Positions 26,024 to 34,226 of a DNA stretch of 64,000 nucleotides are shown piece after piece. Each line of letters opens with the position of its first letter. Within the stretch, counting starts at the first letter, position 1. A program made the translations under genes and the position numbers. The DNA is taken from NCBI GenBank assembly GCA_963781305.1, contig CAWAFL010000011.1:248001-312000 (forward strand). The letters are read 5' to 3'. The notes beneath the pieces are model-generated. The model saw only the letters and a program-made list of their open reading frames with translations. It was not told the origin of the DNA and made no database searches. This DNA is from DASXMT01 sp963781305. GTDB taxonomy: Bacteria > Actinomycetota > Acidimicrobiia > Acidimicrobiales > RAAP-2.

Positions 26024-27361
26024 TGAAGGGTGTCATCCGAGAAGCGGCCACTGACCGCGCGGAAAATGACCTCACGAGTTTGTACTCGAAATAGCGGAGA
26101 TGGCCTGTCGTAGCGACTCAAAGAAGCCGGGGCGCGCTTCGGTAGACCCCTGAACTTCGATTGGCGCCGTGTAGCACCGCAGTGGCGGCGCCCGCGAAAG
26201 GCTTAGGCGGCCTTCCGAAGGTATTCGTGGATAAGGCCACCGAGACGATCGCGGCGCACGATCGACCCAGTGGCTCCTGTGATTCTGACTGGCGGTCCGC
26301 CCTCGGGTATTCGAAGGTCGAGTCCTCGGTGGGGTCGCTCCCGGTTGTAATGGTTGATGTAAGTCTTCAAGACCGACTCGAGGTGGCGTTCGCTGAGGAC
26401 GAAGATCCTGTCGAGGCACTCGGTGCGAACGGTCCGGACGAAGCGCTCGGCATAGGCATTCGCCCTGGGGGCTCGCCACGGGGTGCGAATGATCTCCACA
26501 CCCTCCGCCTTGAACACTTCGTCGAACGGCTCTCCGAATCGATGATCTCGATCGTGGACGAGGAAACGCAACGGCGTCGACCGGGACTCTCTCGCCTCGG
26601 ACAGGTTCCGGGCGATCTGAGTACGCCACTTCACGTTGGTCGCACCGTCAGTAACCCCGCCTAGTAGGACTCTTCGGCTGTGGAGATCGATGAAGAACAG
26701 GACATGGAGCGTCCTCATGCGTATCGTCTCGACGGTGAATAAGTCACAGGCGACGATCGATGCGGCCTGATTTCGCATGAACTTGCTCCAGGTGTCCCGT
26801 TTGGGGCCAGGCCGTCGCTTCGGGGCGATGACTCGGCGGATGCTGGATGCCGAGATCTCGATGCCCACCTTGAGCAGCTCACCCTGGATGCGCTGGTAGC
26901 CCCACAAGGGATTCTCCTTGGACATCCGCCACACCAGAAGCTGGGTTTGTTGGGACACTGCCCGCTTTGGTGTCACTCGATGGGGTTGGGTCCATTTACG
27001 TCGGATGAGCTCTCGATGCCAGCGTCGGAGCGTGTCTGGCGTGACCAGCGATGAGGTGCGTTCCCACACCGGGCGGAGTCGCTGCAGCACTGCTAACACC
27101 ATGCGCTCCTCAGGCTTCACCTGTGGACGGTTCACCTGACGGCGGAAGATGGCTACCTCTTGGCGGAGGACCAGTAGTTCGATGTCCTTTGACCTGCTGG
27201 TCCGACAGCAGAGGAGAAGGAGTCGGAACAGCGCTCGGCTGAGCAAGGCGATGACTCGAATGACCATCGACCTATTCTGGCCACAGGGGGAGTTGTTCAT
27301 CGCATCGAGAGGTAGGTCCCTCACCAGGGCAAACGTGCCGACTCCGTCATGACACCCTTCA
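26024..27361 (-). mobile_element. Insertion sequence copy B
   Basis: TGAAGGGTGTCA at 26024 and TGACACCCTTCA ending at 27361 bound about 1338 bp, the same layout and orientation as copy A. Nucleotide differences are spread along the copies, so they diverged before or arrived separately. The transposase frame is intact. Between 27362 and 27512 there is only a short spacer with no gene I can support. Confidence 0.87.
26203..27300 (-). CDS. Integrase-core (DDE) transposase of IS copy B
   Basis: 365 residues from ATG 27300 (ATG 27267 is an alternative). It has the DNA-binding N-terminus KDIELLVLRQEVAIFRRQV and TPDTLRRWHRELIRRKWTQPHR. The rve core follows: first Asp in VACDLFTVET, second Asp in FLVHDRDHRFG, and Glu in ANAYAERFVRTVRTECLDR, ending HYNRERPHRGLDLRIPEGGPP. 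The three acidic residues and the uninterrupted frame suggest an active enzyme that could also mobilise copy A in trans. Confidence 0.88.
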   Translation of the reverse strand: MNNSPCGQNRSMVIRVIALLSRALFRLLLLCCRTSRSKDIELLVLRQEVAIFRRQVNRPQVKPEERMVLAVLQRLRPVWERTSSLVTPDTLRRWHRELIRRKWTQPHRVTPKRAVSQQTQLLVWRMSKENPLWGYQRIQGELLKVGIEISASSIRRVIAPKRRPGPKRDTWSKFMRNQAASIVACDLFTVETIRMRTLHVLFFIDLHSRRVLLGGVTDGATNVKWRTQIARNLSEARESRSTPLRFLVHDRDHRFGEPFDEVFKAEGVEIIRTPWRAPRANAYAERFVRTVRTECLDRIFVLSERHLESVLKTYINHYNRERPHRGLDLRIPEGGPPVRITGATGSIVRRDRLGGLIHEYLRKAA

Positions 27362-27512
27362 CCCGAGGCCGAGGATGCTGCTGCTGCTGCTGATGATATG
27401 CCTACTTTCTGTGGGTAGGGGTAGAGAACGAGAGTCGATAGCGCGCGGGACGGCACGGCCGCTAAGCCGCAACAAACATGCTGGAGGCCACGCTGGCGAC
27501 AAAGGGGCCTCA

Positions 27513-28856
27513 CTACAGTGTGACTACGTTGGAAGGTCCCATGTAAGTCCGCAAGGACGAAATCTTGGCGTCTTCGTCGAAGGTCATTACGTCGATAACG
27601 TCTACACGCTGGCTGGAAAAGACGACTTGCACGTGAACGGCTGCTTCTCCGCCGGCCACGTTCAGCGACACAAGGTCGACTCTCTGCTCTCGGCCGTCCC
27701 ACATTGAGTGATAGGCACTGCGAATCGCTTCAATCCCGCGATGGACGTCGCCGCCGGCTGGACTCTCGAAGATTGCGTTGTCGGCAAAGAGAGCCGCCAC
27801 TTCGTCAGCACTCCGGTGTCCCGCAGCACTCCCGTGTCCTGCCAACTCGATATACGACTGCACAAGCTGGGTGATCTTCTCTGTGCTCAGTTCCGGCACG
27901 TCGTTTGCGTCGCGCACAGAACTACTGGCGGGGAAGTAATGGCCGTCGTCCAAATCCGCGAGCAAGCCGGGCTGGGCGGGTTCCCAGCCGAGGGTCTGGC
28001 GGGTGATGAGGTTGGACGCCGAGTAGCTCTGCGTGACTATGTTCGCGAGGAGCCCGAAGTATCCCGGCAACATCAGTTCGTCCGCGGGAATGCTTAATGC
28101 GGGCAGGTCCAGGTGGCTACCGATGGCCTCGGCGATCTCGCGGAGCGCGATGCCTTCGTCCTGAACCGCGTGCCAGTATTGGCCAGCGGCGCCCTTCTCC
28201 AGCGCCAGGCGAAACAAGGACGCAACATCGCGGGCGTGCACGGCGTTCCACAGGTTCGCGCCGTCGCCTGGGTAGCCAGCGAAGCCCTTCTCCTTCGCCA
28301 GCGCGATCAGGATGGGGAGGAAGCCGGCACGATCGGTCGTGCTGTGCTCGATAAGGGCAATCCGCACGACCGAAGAGCGCACTCCCCGCTCAGCGAGGTC
28401 GATTACGGCGGTTTCTACGACGTTGCGAACCCGCAGGGTGCCTTTGTGCTCATCGCCGACGGGAAGGGCCGGGTCCTCCTCAGTGGCCGGGCGACCCATA
28501 TTTCCGGACGAGCCAATGCTCCCCGCCGCGACCAGCGGCTTTCCGGTTCCCGCGAGAGCCTCGCCATACGCGAGCATGACCGGGAGTTCTGCGGCGGACA
28601 CGGCGTCCATCCCGCCAAACGGAAGCAGATCTTGCCTGTGCGCGACGTGGATGACACCGTCAGAGTCCGCGGCCGCCTCCATAAGCCCTTCGAGGTCCTG
28701 GAGGTCGCCGCGGCGCACCTTCGCTCCGAGCGCGGAGATCGCCACCGCAGCCGCGTCCGACCGGGCCAAGCCAGTGACCTCGTGCCCGGCGGCGATGAGC
28801 TCGGGGATGATGTACGAACCGGTATGGCCGGTCCCGCCAGTGACGAAAACGCGCAT
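27513..28856 (-). CDS. Extended SDR (NAD-dependent epimerase type) fused to a ketosteroid-isomerase-like domain
   Basis: 447 residues. Residues 1 to about 300 form an extended SDR: VFVTGGTGHTGSYIIPELIAAGHEV with the Rossmann Gly motif, and ARDVASLFRLALEKGAAGQYWHAVQDEG. Residues about 325-447 match the NTF2/ketosteroid-isomerase fold (ITQLVQSYIELAG, ALFADNAIFESPAGG, IEAIRSAYHSM, ISSLRTYMGPSNV). The Tyr and the later Asp of KSI align, but the catalytic-base Asp position reads Ser (ESP instead of EDP). It may oxidise or reduce a steroid-like or quinone substrate; the function is inferred only from the folds. Confidence 0.8.
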   Translation of the reverse strand: MRVFVTGGTGHTGSYIIPELIAAGHEVTGLARSDAAAVAISALGAKVRRGDLQDLEGLMEAAADSDGVIHVAHRQDLLPFGGMDAVSAAELPVMLAYGEALAGTGKPLVAAGSIGSSGNMGRPATEEDPALPVGDEHKGTLRVRNVVETAVIDLAERGVRSSVVRIALIEHSTTDRAGFLPILIALAKEKGFAGYPGDGANLWNAVHARDVASLFRLALEKGAAGQYWHAVQDEGIALREIAEAIGSHLDLPALSIPADELMLPGYFGLLANIVTQSYSASNLITRQTLGWEPAQPGLLADLDDGHYFPASSSVRDANDVPELSTEKITQLVQSYIELAGHGSAAGHRSADEVAALFADNAIFESPAGGDVHRGIEAIRSAYHSMWDGREQRVDLVSLNVAGGEAAVHVQVVFSSQRVDVIDVMTFDEDAKISSLRTYMGPSNVVTL

Positions 28857-28908
28857 GCGACTGCTCCTTGTGGGTGATGTGCCGGAAGAAATGGTGGAGC
28901 GGGTGCGC

Positions 28909-29532
28909 TCAGTCGAGAAGGTCGACGCCGAGGGCGATGTTGAACCCCGCGCCGTGGCCGGCCAGGCCCATCATCAGCAGGCCTGCCCCTTCCAGCCAGT
29001 GCGCCATCTCCAGGCTGCCGACATCCAGCGGGCGCAGCCCGACACTCTCGATGAACGCCGACACGCCCGCCTTTGCCCGCGCGTCGTCCCCGGCGAAGAG
29101 CACGTCCAGCGGGCGGCCCAGGGCCAGGACGTGGGCGAAGACGGTGTTGAATGCCTTCACGACGTGCGCGCTCGCCGGGACGGCTTTGGCGATTTCCTTC
29201 GCGCCCGAAGAACCGTCAGGGGTGACCAGCTCGGTGTCGTCGGCGCCGGTGAAGGTGTTGGAGATGTCGATGATGACCTTGCCGGCCAGCGCGTCCCCGT
29301 ACTGAGCGACGACCGGCACGGCGCTGGCGTAGGGGACGGCCAGGATGACGATGTCGCCGGCCGGGGCGGTGCCGAATGCCCCGGCCGTGGTCCCGCCGCC
29401 GAGTGCGGCGGCCAGGTCCTTGGTCTTGGCCGCGTCGCGGCCGATGACCTCGACGGCGTGGCCAGCTTCGACCCCCCGGGTGCCGATGGCGCGAGTATAG
29501 GTCCCGAGGCCGATGATGCTGATGGTGCTCAT
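28909..29532 (-). CDS. NADPH-dependent F420-reductase-like (NAD(P)-binding) protein
   Basis: 207 residues. The N-terminal Rossmann motif ISIIGLGTYTRAIGTR, GDIVILAVPYASAVPVVAQYG, VIIDISNTF and AHVVKAFNTVFAHVL are typical of the F420 reductase/NADP oxidoreductase family. These enzymes exchange hydride between NADPH and F420 or act on related substrates. It lies 52 bp upstream of the SDR fusion on the same strand, and an LLM-class enzyme follows on the other side, so a shared redox pathway is plausible. True F420 use is not proven. Confidence 0.8.
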   Translation of the reverse strand: MSTISIIGLGTYTRAIGTRGVEAGHAVEVIGRDAAKTKDLAAALGGGTTAGAFGTAPAGDIVILAVPYASAVPVVAQYGDALAGKVIIDISNTFTGADDTELVTPDGSSGAKEIAKAVPASAHVVKAFNTVFAHVLALGRPLDVLFAGDDARAKAGVSAFIESVGLRPLDVGSLEMAHWLEGAGLLMMGLAGHGAGFNIALGVDLLD

Positions 29533-29619
29533 GATGTGTGCTCTTCCTTCCTTTGGAGTTTCTTCTGGTCCGGTCCACGTCGAGCGCGTCGAATGCCTGC
29601 GTCGGGTACGAGCGCGGCG

Positions 29620-30525
29620 CTATTTCGAGCCTGTCCGACGACGTTCGTGATCAACTGCTAGGCGGAGCCCTGGAATGACCTCCGCGGCGAATCGTTCGAG
29701 AGTCGGTCGGTCGTCGGTGGCGAGCAGAAAGGTACCGACCCCGTCTTCAATGACACTAGGAAGCAGTTGGTCAACCCACTGAGAAGGGGACCCCTCGATA
29801 AACGAACTGGAGGACCCGAAGGCGCCGACGATCGCGGCCATCCGACGAATTTCGGCGGGAGCGCGACCGACCTCAGTTGCAGCCTCGTCGATCAACCTGG
29901 TGGCCGCCTGCCATTCGTTACGGGACTGATTCTGCCCAAGTGAGGCCGTCCACCCATCGGCCTTTCGACCGACAAGTCCGAGCATGCGAGGCTTCAACGC
30001 GCCTATCCAGATTGGCAGCGGATGACTCGGACTAGGACCTCGTTGCATTCCGGCTACCGAGTGGATTGTTCCGCGATAGTCCAGCGGAGTGGGGTCATGA
30101 GCGGTCCAGGCACCGCGAATGATGTCGATGGCCTCCTCCAGTGCGGTGGTGGCTTGCGCTGGGTTGAGACGCCGTCCTCCGACGGACTCGATGGCGTCCC
30201 AGAAGAACCCGGCGCCCAGTCCGAGTTCGAAGCGCCCGTCGCTGAGCAGATCGAGGGTGGCCGCGGTCTTGGCGACAATGACTGGGGACCGCAGCGCCAT
30301 GTTGAGCACATTGGACACGACCCTGATCCGGTCGGTCTTGGCCGCGACCCAGCTCATGAGCGTGATCGTGTCGAGGTAGCCGCTCTGGTAAGGGTGGTCC
30401 TGGATGGCGACCAAGTCGTAGCCCCATCGTTCGCTTTGCATGGCGAGATCGAGGGCGTAGGTCGGTGGTGTGCTCTTCGGTTCGGGAAAACTAGCGAATT
30501 CGAGGCGGTGGCCAAAGTCTGGCAT
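29620..30525 (-). CDS. LLM-class F420/flavin-dependent oxidoreductase
   Basis: 301 residues of the bacterial luciferase-like TIM-barrel family. Marks are WGYDLVAIQDHPYQSGYLDTITLMSWVAAKTDRIRVVSNVLN, SPVIVAKTAATLDLLSDGRFELGLGAGFFWDAI and PLPIWIGALKPRMLGLVGRKADGW. Such proteins bind FMN or F420 and oxidise or reduce diverse small molecules. The ATG begins one base after the stop of an SDR relic, so the two were once coupled. Confidence 0.88.
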   Translation of the reverse strand: MPDFGHRLEFASFPEPKSTPPTYALDLAMQSERWGYDLVAIQDHPYQSGYLDTITLMSWVAAKTDRIRVVSNVLNMALRSPVIVAKTAATLDLLSDGRFELGLGAGFFWDAIESVGGRRLNPAQATTALEEAIDIIRGAWTAHDPTPLDYRGTIHSVAGMQRGPSPSHPLPIWIGALKPRMLGLVGRKADGWTASLGQNQSRNEWQAATRLIDEAATEVGRAPAEIRRMAAIVGAFGSSSSFIEGSPSQWVDQLLPSVIEDGVGTFLLATDDRPTLERFAAEVIPGLRLAVDHERRRTGSK

Positions 30526-30526
30526 T

Positions 30527-30640
30527 TCAGACCTGCGCCATGCCGCCGTCGACGAACAGTGCGCTGTCGGTGATGAAGCTTGCTTCTTCGGAGGCCAGGA
30601 AGGCGACGGGCGACAGCAGATTGGCGGGATGCAGACCTGC
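30527..30640 (-). pseudogene. 3' relic of a classical SDR gene
   Basis: Minus-strand frame SPVAFLASEEASFITDSALFVDGGMAQV is the conserved SDR C-terminus. Nothing upstream resembles the Rossmann or catalytic part, so about 200 codons are missing. It ends directly before the LLM gene start. Confidence 0.75.
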
Positions 30641-30819
30641 GCGCTGGCAATCGACGACGGCGATGATCTCCGCGGTCATACACACGCTTGGTTCAGACAA
30701 GAGGTTGATGCTCTCAACCATAGTCCTCTTGGTTGAAGGTATCAACTAAGTAGCATGGTCTCATCACGACGGAACCGAACTGGCTCAGCCCCCACGAAGA
30801 CCGCGCCTGGCGGGCTTTT

Positions 30820-31236
30820 ATGCACGCGAACGATCAGCTCACCATTCGCCTGCACCGCCATCTGCTCCTGGACTCCGGACTGACCGCGACCGACTACAAG
30901 ATTCTCGCTGCGCTCTCGGAGCACCCTGCGGGTCGCATGCCAGCGCAGGAGCTGTGCTCACTACTGCAGTGGGAGAAGAGCCGGCTGTCCCACCAGGCGC
31001 GACGCATGGAGGAGCAAGGGCTGATCGTCCGTGAACCCAACCCCGCCGATGCCCGCAGCGTTCTGGTCTGCCTTCTGCCCGCCGGACGCCGCGCCATCGA
31101 GCAGGCCGCCCCCCACCACGTGAAGCATGTCCGCCAGCACTTCATCGACCTGTTCACACCCGCAGAACTCGACACCCTCGCCGCCCTCAACGAACGGGTC
31201 CTGCACCACCTTGCCGAGGAGCCCTTCTGCGAATAA
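30820..31236 (+). CDS. MarR-family regulator, N-terminus uncertain
   Basis: 138 residues from ATG 30820. The winged helix is clear: LTATDYKILAALSEHPAGRMPAQELCSLLQWEKSRLSHQARRMEEQGLIVREPNPADARSVLVCLLPAGR. In-frame codons upstream read TEPNWLSPHEDRAWRAF, matching the first helix of relatives, but no ATG, GTG or TTG precedes them before a stop at 30751. An ATG at 30755 is one frame off. Either a frameshift removed the start or a shortened protein is made. Confidence 0.75.
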   Translation: MHANDQLTIRLHRHLLLDSGLTATDYKILAALSEHPAGRMPAQELCSLLQWEKSRLSHQARRMEEQGLIVREPNPADARSVLVCLLPAGRRAIEQAAPHHVKHVRQHFIDLFTPAELDTLAALNERVLHHLAEEPFCE

Positions 31237-31287
31237 TCCGTTGCCGAGCATCGGCTGGGAACCTGCGCGTGCGGGATTCACCGCCCT

Positions 31288-31374
31288 GAGGTGGCCGTGA
31301 TCGGCCGGGCCAACTCCGCCGGGCAGGCGGCCCTGTTTCTCGCGAGTCGCGGGTTGCGGGTCCGGCTCGTGTGA
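31288..31374 (+). pseudogene. Relic of a thioredoxin-reductase-like flavoprotein
   Basis: The frame EVAVIGRANSAGQAALFLASRGLRVRLV ends in TGA at 31372. It matches the NADPH-binding segment of thioredoxin-reductase-like proteins (GGANSAGQAA). Only about 28 codons survive, in the gap between MarR and an SDR. Confidence 0.65.
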
Positions 31375-31414
31375 GTTCTTTGTCGGCGGGTCTCATCGGT
31401 AGATGACCGCCGAC

Positions 31415-32308
31415 TCAGGCGTGGGCGCGCAATTCCCGTTCGGTCTGGGCGTAGATGCGTTCCTGGCCTTCGGCGTCCTGGGACTTCTTCGAGGACTTCT
31501 TTAACTTCGCGGAGCTGTAGTAGCCCCCGGTCGCGGTCGCGAGCTCCGGATCGGCCATCAGCCGCACACAGCCGCGTGACCCCTTCTCCGGAGGCCCGAC
31601 GAACGGATTGGTCAACTTCTCAATCGTTTTGAACGGCCCGCCGGCCTTGCTGCCGAGACTGGTTTTGACCGTGCCCGGGCTGACTGCGTTGAACGTCAGG
31701 CCCTCGCCCTCATGGCGCCGAGCTTGGGCGTAGGTGTACATCAGGGCCAGCAGTTTGGCATTGGCGTAGGCCTGGATCTGCTTGTACTTACCCGGGTAGC
31801 TCCAGTCGGTGATCGGCTTGCCCCGCGACTCGATCAGGGCGGTCATGTTGACCACCCGCGAGGGCGCGGCGAAATCATCAGCACCCTTCCGGAGCAGGTC
31901 GAGCAGCCCGTCGGTCAGTGCCGCCAGCGCGACGTGGTTGATGGCGATGGTCCGCTCGTACCCGTCGGGTGACAGTGCCTTGCTGGAGAACGCGGCGCCC
32001 GCGTTGTTTACCAGTCCGTTGAGTCCCTTCGGCGCGGCCTCGTGCACAGCGTCGACCAGTCCCCGAACACCGGCTAAAGATCCGAGGTCTCCGGCTACGG
32101 CCAGGTACTGGCCGTTGCCGTTGCCGTTGGTGACCAGCAGGTCGACAGCGCGTCGGGCTTGGTCGGCACCGCGGGCGTGCACCAGCACAGTCGCCCCACT
32201 GTTCCCAATGCCTTGGGCGGTCTCATGGCCGATACCGCCCTTGGCGCCGGTGACTAGCACGGTCTGTCCATCCAGCCGACCGGCGAATTGAGCATCGAAC
32301 TTGCTCAT
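31415..32308 (-). CDS. Short-chain dehydrogenase (retinol-dehydrogenase-like)
   Basis: 297 residues from ATG 32308, which follows GAGGAGAG. The cofactor motif is TGAKGGIGHETA, NNAG is in GLVNNAGAAF, and the active-site Tyr-Lys pair is in YANAK. The usual catalytic Ser segment reads NMTAL, so Thr may replace Ser. The C-terminus is basic (KLKKSSKKSQ). It is the larger SDR type that resembles WW-domain or retinol dehydrogenases; the substrate is unknown. Confidence 0.87.
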   Translation of the reverse strand: MSKFDAQFAGRLDGQTVLVTGAKGGIGHETAQGIGNSGATVLVHARGADQARRAVDLLVTNGNGNGQYLAVAGDLGSLAGVRGLVDAVHEAAPKGLNGLVNNAGAAFSSKALSPDGYERTIAINHVALAALTDGLLDLLRKGADDFAAPSRVVNMTALIESRGKPITDWSYPGKYKQIQAYANAKLLALMYTYAQARRHEGEGLTFNAVSPGTVKTSLGSKAGGPFKTIEKLTNPFVGPPEKGSRGCVRLMADPELATATGGYYSSAKLKKSSKKSQDAEGQERIYAQTERELRAHA

Positions 32309-32405
32309 GGTCTCTCCTCGAAAGATGTGCAGTAGGAGTGAGTCGTGTAGCTCATTCTGGCAGCCTCGAAGTGGGCTGAGGAGGCGGCATCTGGAGCCAC
32401 CTCGA

Positions 32406-32699
32406 TCAGATGGGGAGGCCGTCGAGCAAGCTAAACCGGGCACACATCGCGACGCCTCGGACCTCGATCAGCTGCTGATATTCAGGCGAGTTGTACCAAT
32501 TGAGCGCCGTCTCATGGTCGGGAAACCGGATGAGTGCCCCTGAAGTGAGCGAGCCATCGCCGTGCAGGATCTTCCAGTTGCTGTTGGCGAGAACCTCGGC
32601 TCCGTAATCTTTGGCGGTTTTTCCAGCGTTGCTCGCGTATTTCTCACGATAAATATCTGGGTCCCTAACGGTGAATTCGGCTATTACATATGCGCTCAT
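32406..32699 (-). CDS. DUF1330 family protein
   Basis: 97 residues. The ferredoxin-like dimeric alpha-beta barrel family is recognised by YVIAEFTVRDPDIYREKYASNAGKT, GAEVLANSNWKILHGDG and IRFPDHETALNWYNSPEYQQL. Members have no firmly known function; some lie near detoxification genes. It sits between two SDR genes on the same strand. Confidence 0.88.
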   Translation of the reverse strand: MSAYVIAEFTVRDPDIYREKYASNAGKTAKDYGAEVLANSNWKILHGDGSLTSGALIRFPDHETALNWYNSPEYQQLIEVRGVAMCARFSLLDGLPI

Positions 32700-32773
32700 G
32701 CTGATACTCCTTAATAGTTAATCGTTGATTGTGTTCTGTGTCTTCACACCTAAACGTCGCCGCCGACAGCCTT

Positions 32774-33523
32774 TTACGTCGCTGCTCGGCCACCGTCGAC
32801 TGCAAGAGTGACGCCGTGGACGAAGCTGCCATCATCACTGGCGAGGAACACGATCGCCGCAGCGAGTTCCTCGGGCTCGGCGACCCGACCTGCTGGTGCG
32901 AGCGCTGCGAGATGGTTCACCATCTCCTCGGGAACACCTTCCATCATCCGGGTGCGCGTCGGGCCGGGCGCAACGGCATTCACCCGAACACCACGCGGGC
33001 CGTATTCGGCGGCCCAGGCCTTCGTTAACAGTTCGAGAGCTGCTCGGCTGGCGCCATACAGAGCCATGCCGGGCTGTCCAAAGCTGGCGACCATCGTGGA
33101 GACGTTGACGATCGAGCCCCATCCGCGTTCGGCCATGGCTGGCGCCAGTGACGCGACGAGGAAGAACGGAACCTTGACGTTCAGTGCAAAGGTTTCGTCG
33201 AACTCTGCTTCGGTGGCTGCGTTGCTTGGTCCGAGCAAGGCCACGCCAGCGTTGTTGATGAGAATGTCGACGTGGCCGTCGCCTGCCTCGGTGGCCCACT
33301 CGACCAGCTCCTGGGCTGATTCGAGGTCGCTCAACGTGGTCAGCTTGAACAATGCGCTACCGCCGCTGCCTTCGATCTCGGTGACCACGGCCTTGGCTCG
33401 TTGTTCGTTGCGTCCCACTACCAATACGTGAGCGCCGCGAGCAGCCAAGCCGATGGCCGTAGCCTGGCCGATCCCGCTCGTGGAGCCCGTAACCAGAGCA
33501 GTCTTGCCTGTTAGATCAGTCAT
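32774..33523 (-). CDS. SDR-family oxidoreductase with Arg in the YxxxK position
   Basis: 249 residues, a classical SDR. The cofactor motif is TGSTSGIGQA, NNAG is in ILINNAGVAL, Ser is in VNVSTM, and the C-terminus is FVHGVTLAVDGGRAAT. The catalytic motif reads Tyr-Gly-Ala-Ser-Arg instead of Tyr-xxx-Lys; the codon is CGA. Arg may weaken catalysis. It is divergent from the TetR gene at 33621, with a palindrome between, so it is probably its target. Confidence 0.88.
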   Translation of the reverse strand: MTDLTGKTALVTGSTSGIGQATAIGLAARGAHVLVVGRNEQRAKAVVTEIEGSGGSALFKLTTLSDLESAQELVEWATEAGDGHVDILINNAGVALLGPSNAATEAEFDETFALNVKVPFFLVASLAPAMAERGWGSIVNVSTMVASFGQPGMALYGASRAALELLTKAWAAEYGPRGVRVNAVAPGPTRTRMMEGVPEEMVNHLAALAPAGRVAEPEELAAAIVFLASDDGSFVHGVTLAVDGGRAAT

Positions 33524-33578
33524 GCGATGTGTCGTCCTCTCGCTCTAAAATGGGGTGTGCACCTCACTCTTGCAGCCA

Positions 33579-33605
33579 GGTTCTGGGTTGTCAACCTCAG
33601 AATCC
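33579..33605. promoter_or_regulatory. Candidate operator between an SDR and a TetR gene
   Basis: GGTTCTGGGTTG and CAACCTCAGAATCC form an inverted repeat around T33591 with one bulged base. It sits in the 97-bp divergent gap and ends 3 bases before the TetR -10-like box, which fits autorepression. Confidence 0.5.
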
Positions 33606-33608
33606 TGC

Positions 33609-33614
33609 TAACAT
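33609..33614 (+). promoter_or_regulatory. -10 box of a leaderless TetR gene
   Basis: TAACAT ends 6 bases before the ATG at 33621, exactly the distance that puts transcription initiation on the start codon. There is no ribosome binding site. Confidence 0.55.
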
Positions 33615-33620
33615 TCGTGC

Positions 33621-34226
33621 ATGGTCAACGAGACGAGTGATCGGCCGAGGCTCACCCCTAAGGGAGCACGCACCCGGGCACGAATAGTGGAAGAGGCCGC
33701 CGCCCTGATCCATGAGCGCGGCGTGGCGGGCACCACCTTGGAAGACGTCCAGGCGGCGGCGGAAGTCAGCGGCTCTCAGATGTACCACTACTTCCCCGAC
33801 AAGATCGAACTCTTGCAGGCGGTCATCGACTACCAAGCCGACGCCATCGTCAATCGCAATCGGCACACGCTCGGCAGCGCGAACGGAGTCGAAGCCTGGC
33901 GGAACATGGTGATCACCGCAGCGAAGCGGACCAAAGCGAAGGGGGGCTGCCAACTTGGCTCGCTCGTTGGTCAACTCGCCGAGAGTGACCCCGAGGCCCG
34001 AGCGCTCATAGCGGCAGGGTTCGATCAGTGGGCCGCCGCAATCGGCGATGGACTCAGATCCCTTCATGCCGACGGGAAACTCCCGTCCGACATCGACCCG
34101 GACGACCTTGCTATCACCTTGCTCGCCACGCTCCAAGGAGGACTTCTACTCGCCCAGGTGCAACGGAGTTCCCGCCCGTTCGAGACCGCGGTCAATACTC
34201 TTCTCGCCCTTAGCGTCGGCAGATGA
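33621..34226 (+). CDS. TetR-family transcriptional regulator
   Basis: 201 residues. The N-terminal domain reads ARTRARIVEEAAALIHERGVAGTTLEDVQAAAEVSGSQMYHYFPDKIELLQAVI. The C-terminal part GGCQLGSLVGQLAESDPEARALIAAGFDQW resembles the QacR/YxaF-like group. It probably controls the divergent SDR through the palindrome at 33579. The effector is unknown. Confidence 0.9.
   Translation: MVNETSDRPRLTPKGARTRARIVEEAAALIHERGVAGTTLEDVQAAAEVSGSQMYHYFPDKIELLQAVIDYQADAIVNRNRHTLGSANGVEAWRNMVITAAKRTKAKGGCQLGSLVGQLAESDPEARALIAAGFDQWAAAIGDGLRSLHADGKLPSDIDPDDLAITLLATLQGGLLLAQVQRSSRPFETAVNTLLALSVGR

Noticed and set aside
24485..27361. CRISPR-like or other direct-repeat array between the IS copies
   Set aside because: The repeated sequence is explained by two homologous IS copies; there are no short regularly spaced repeats.
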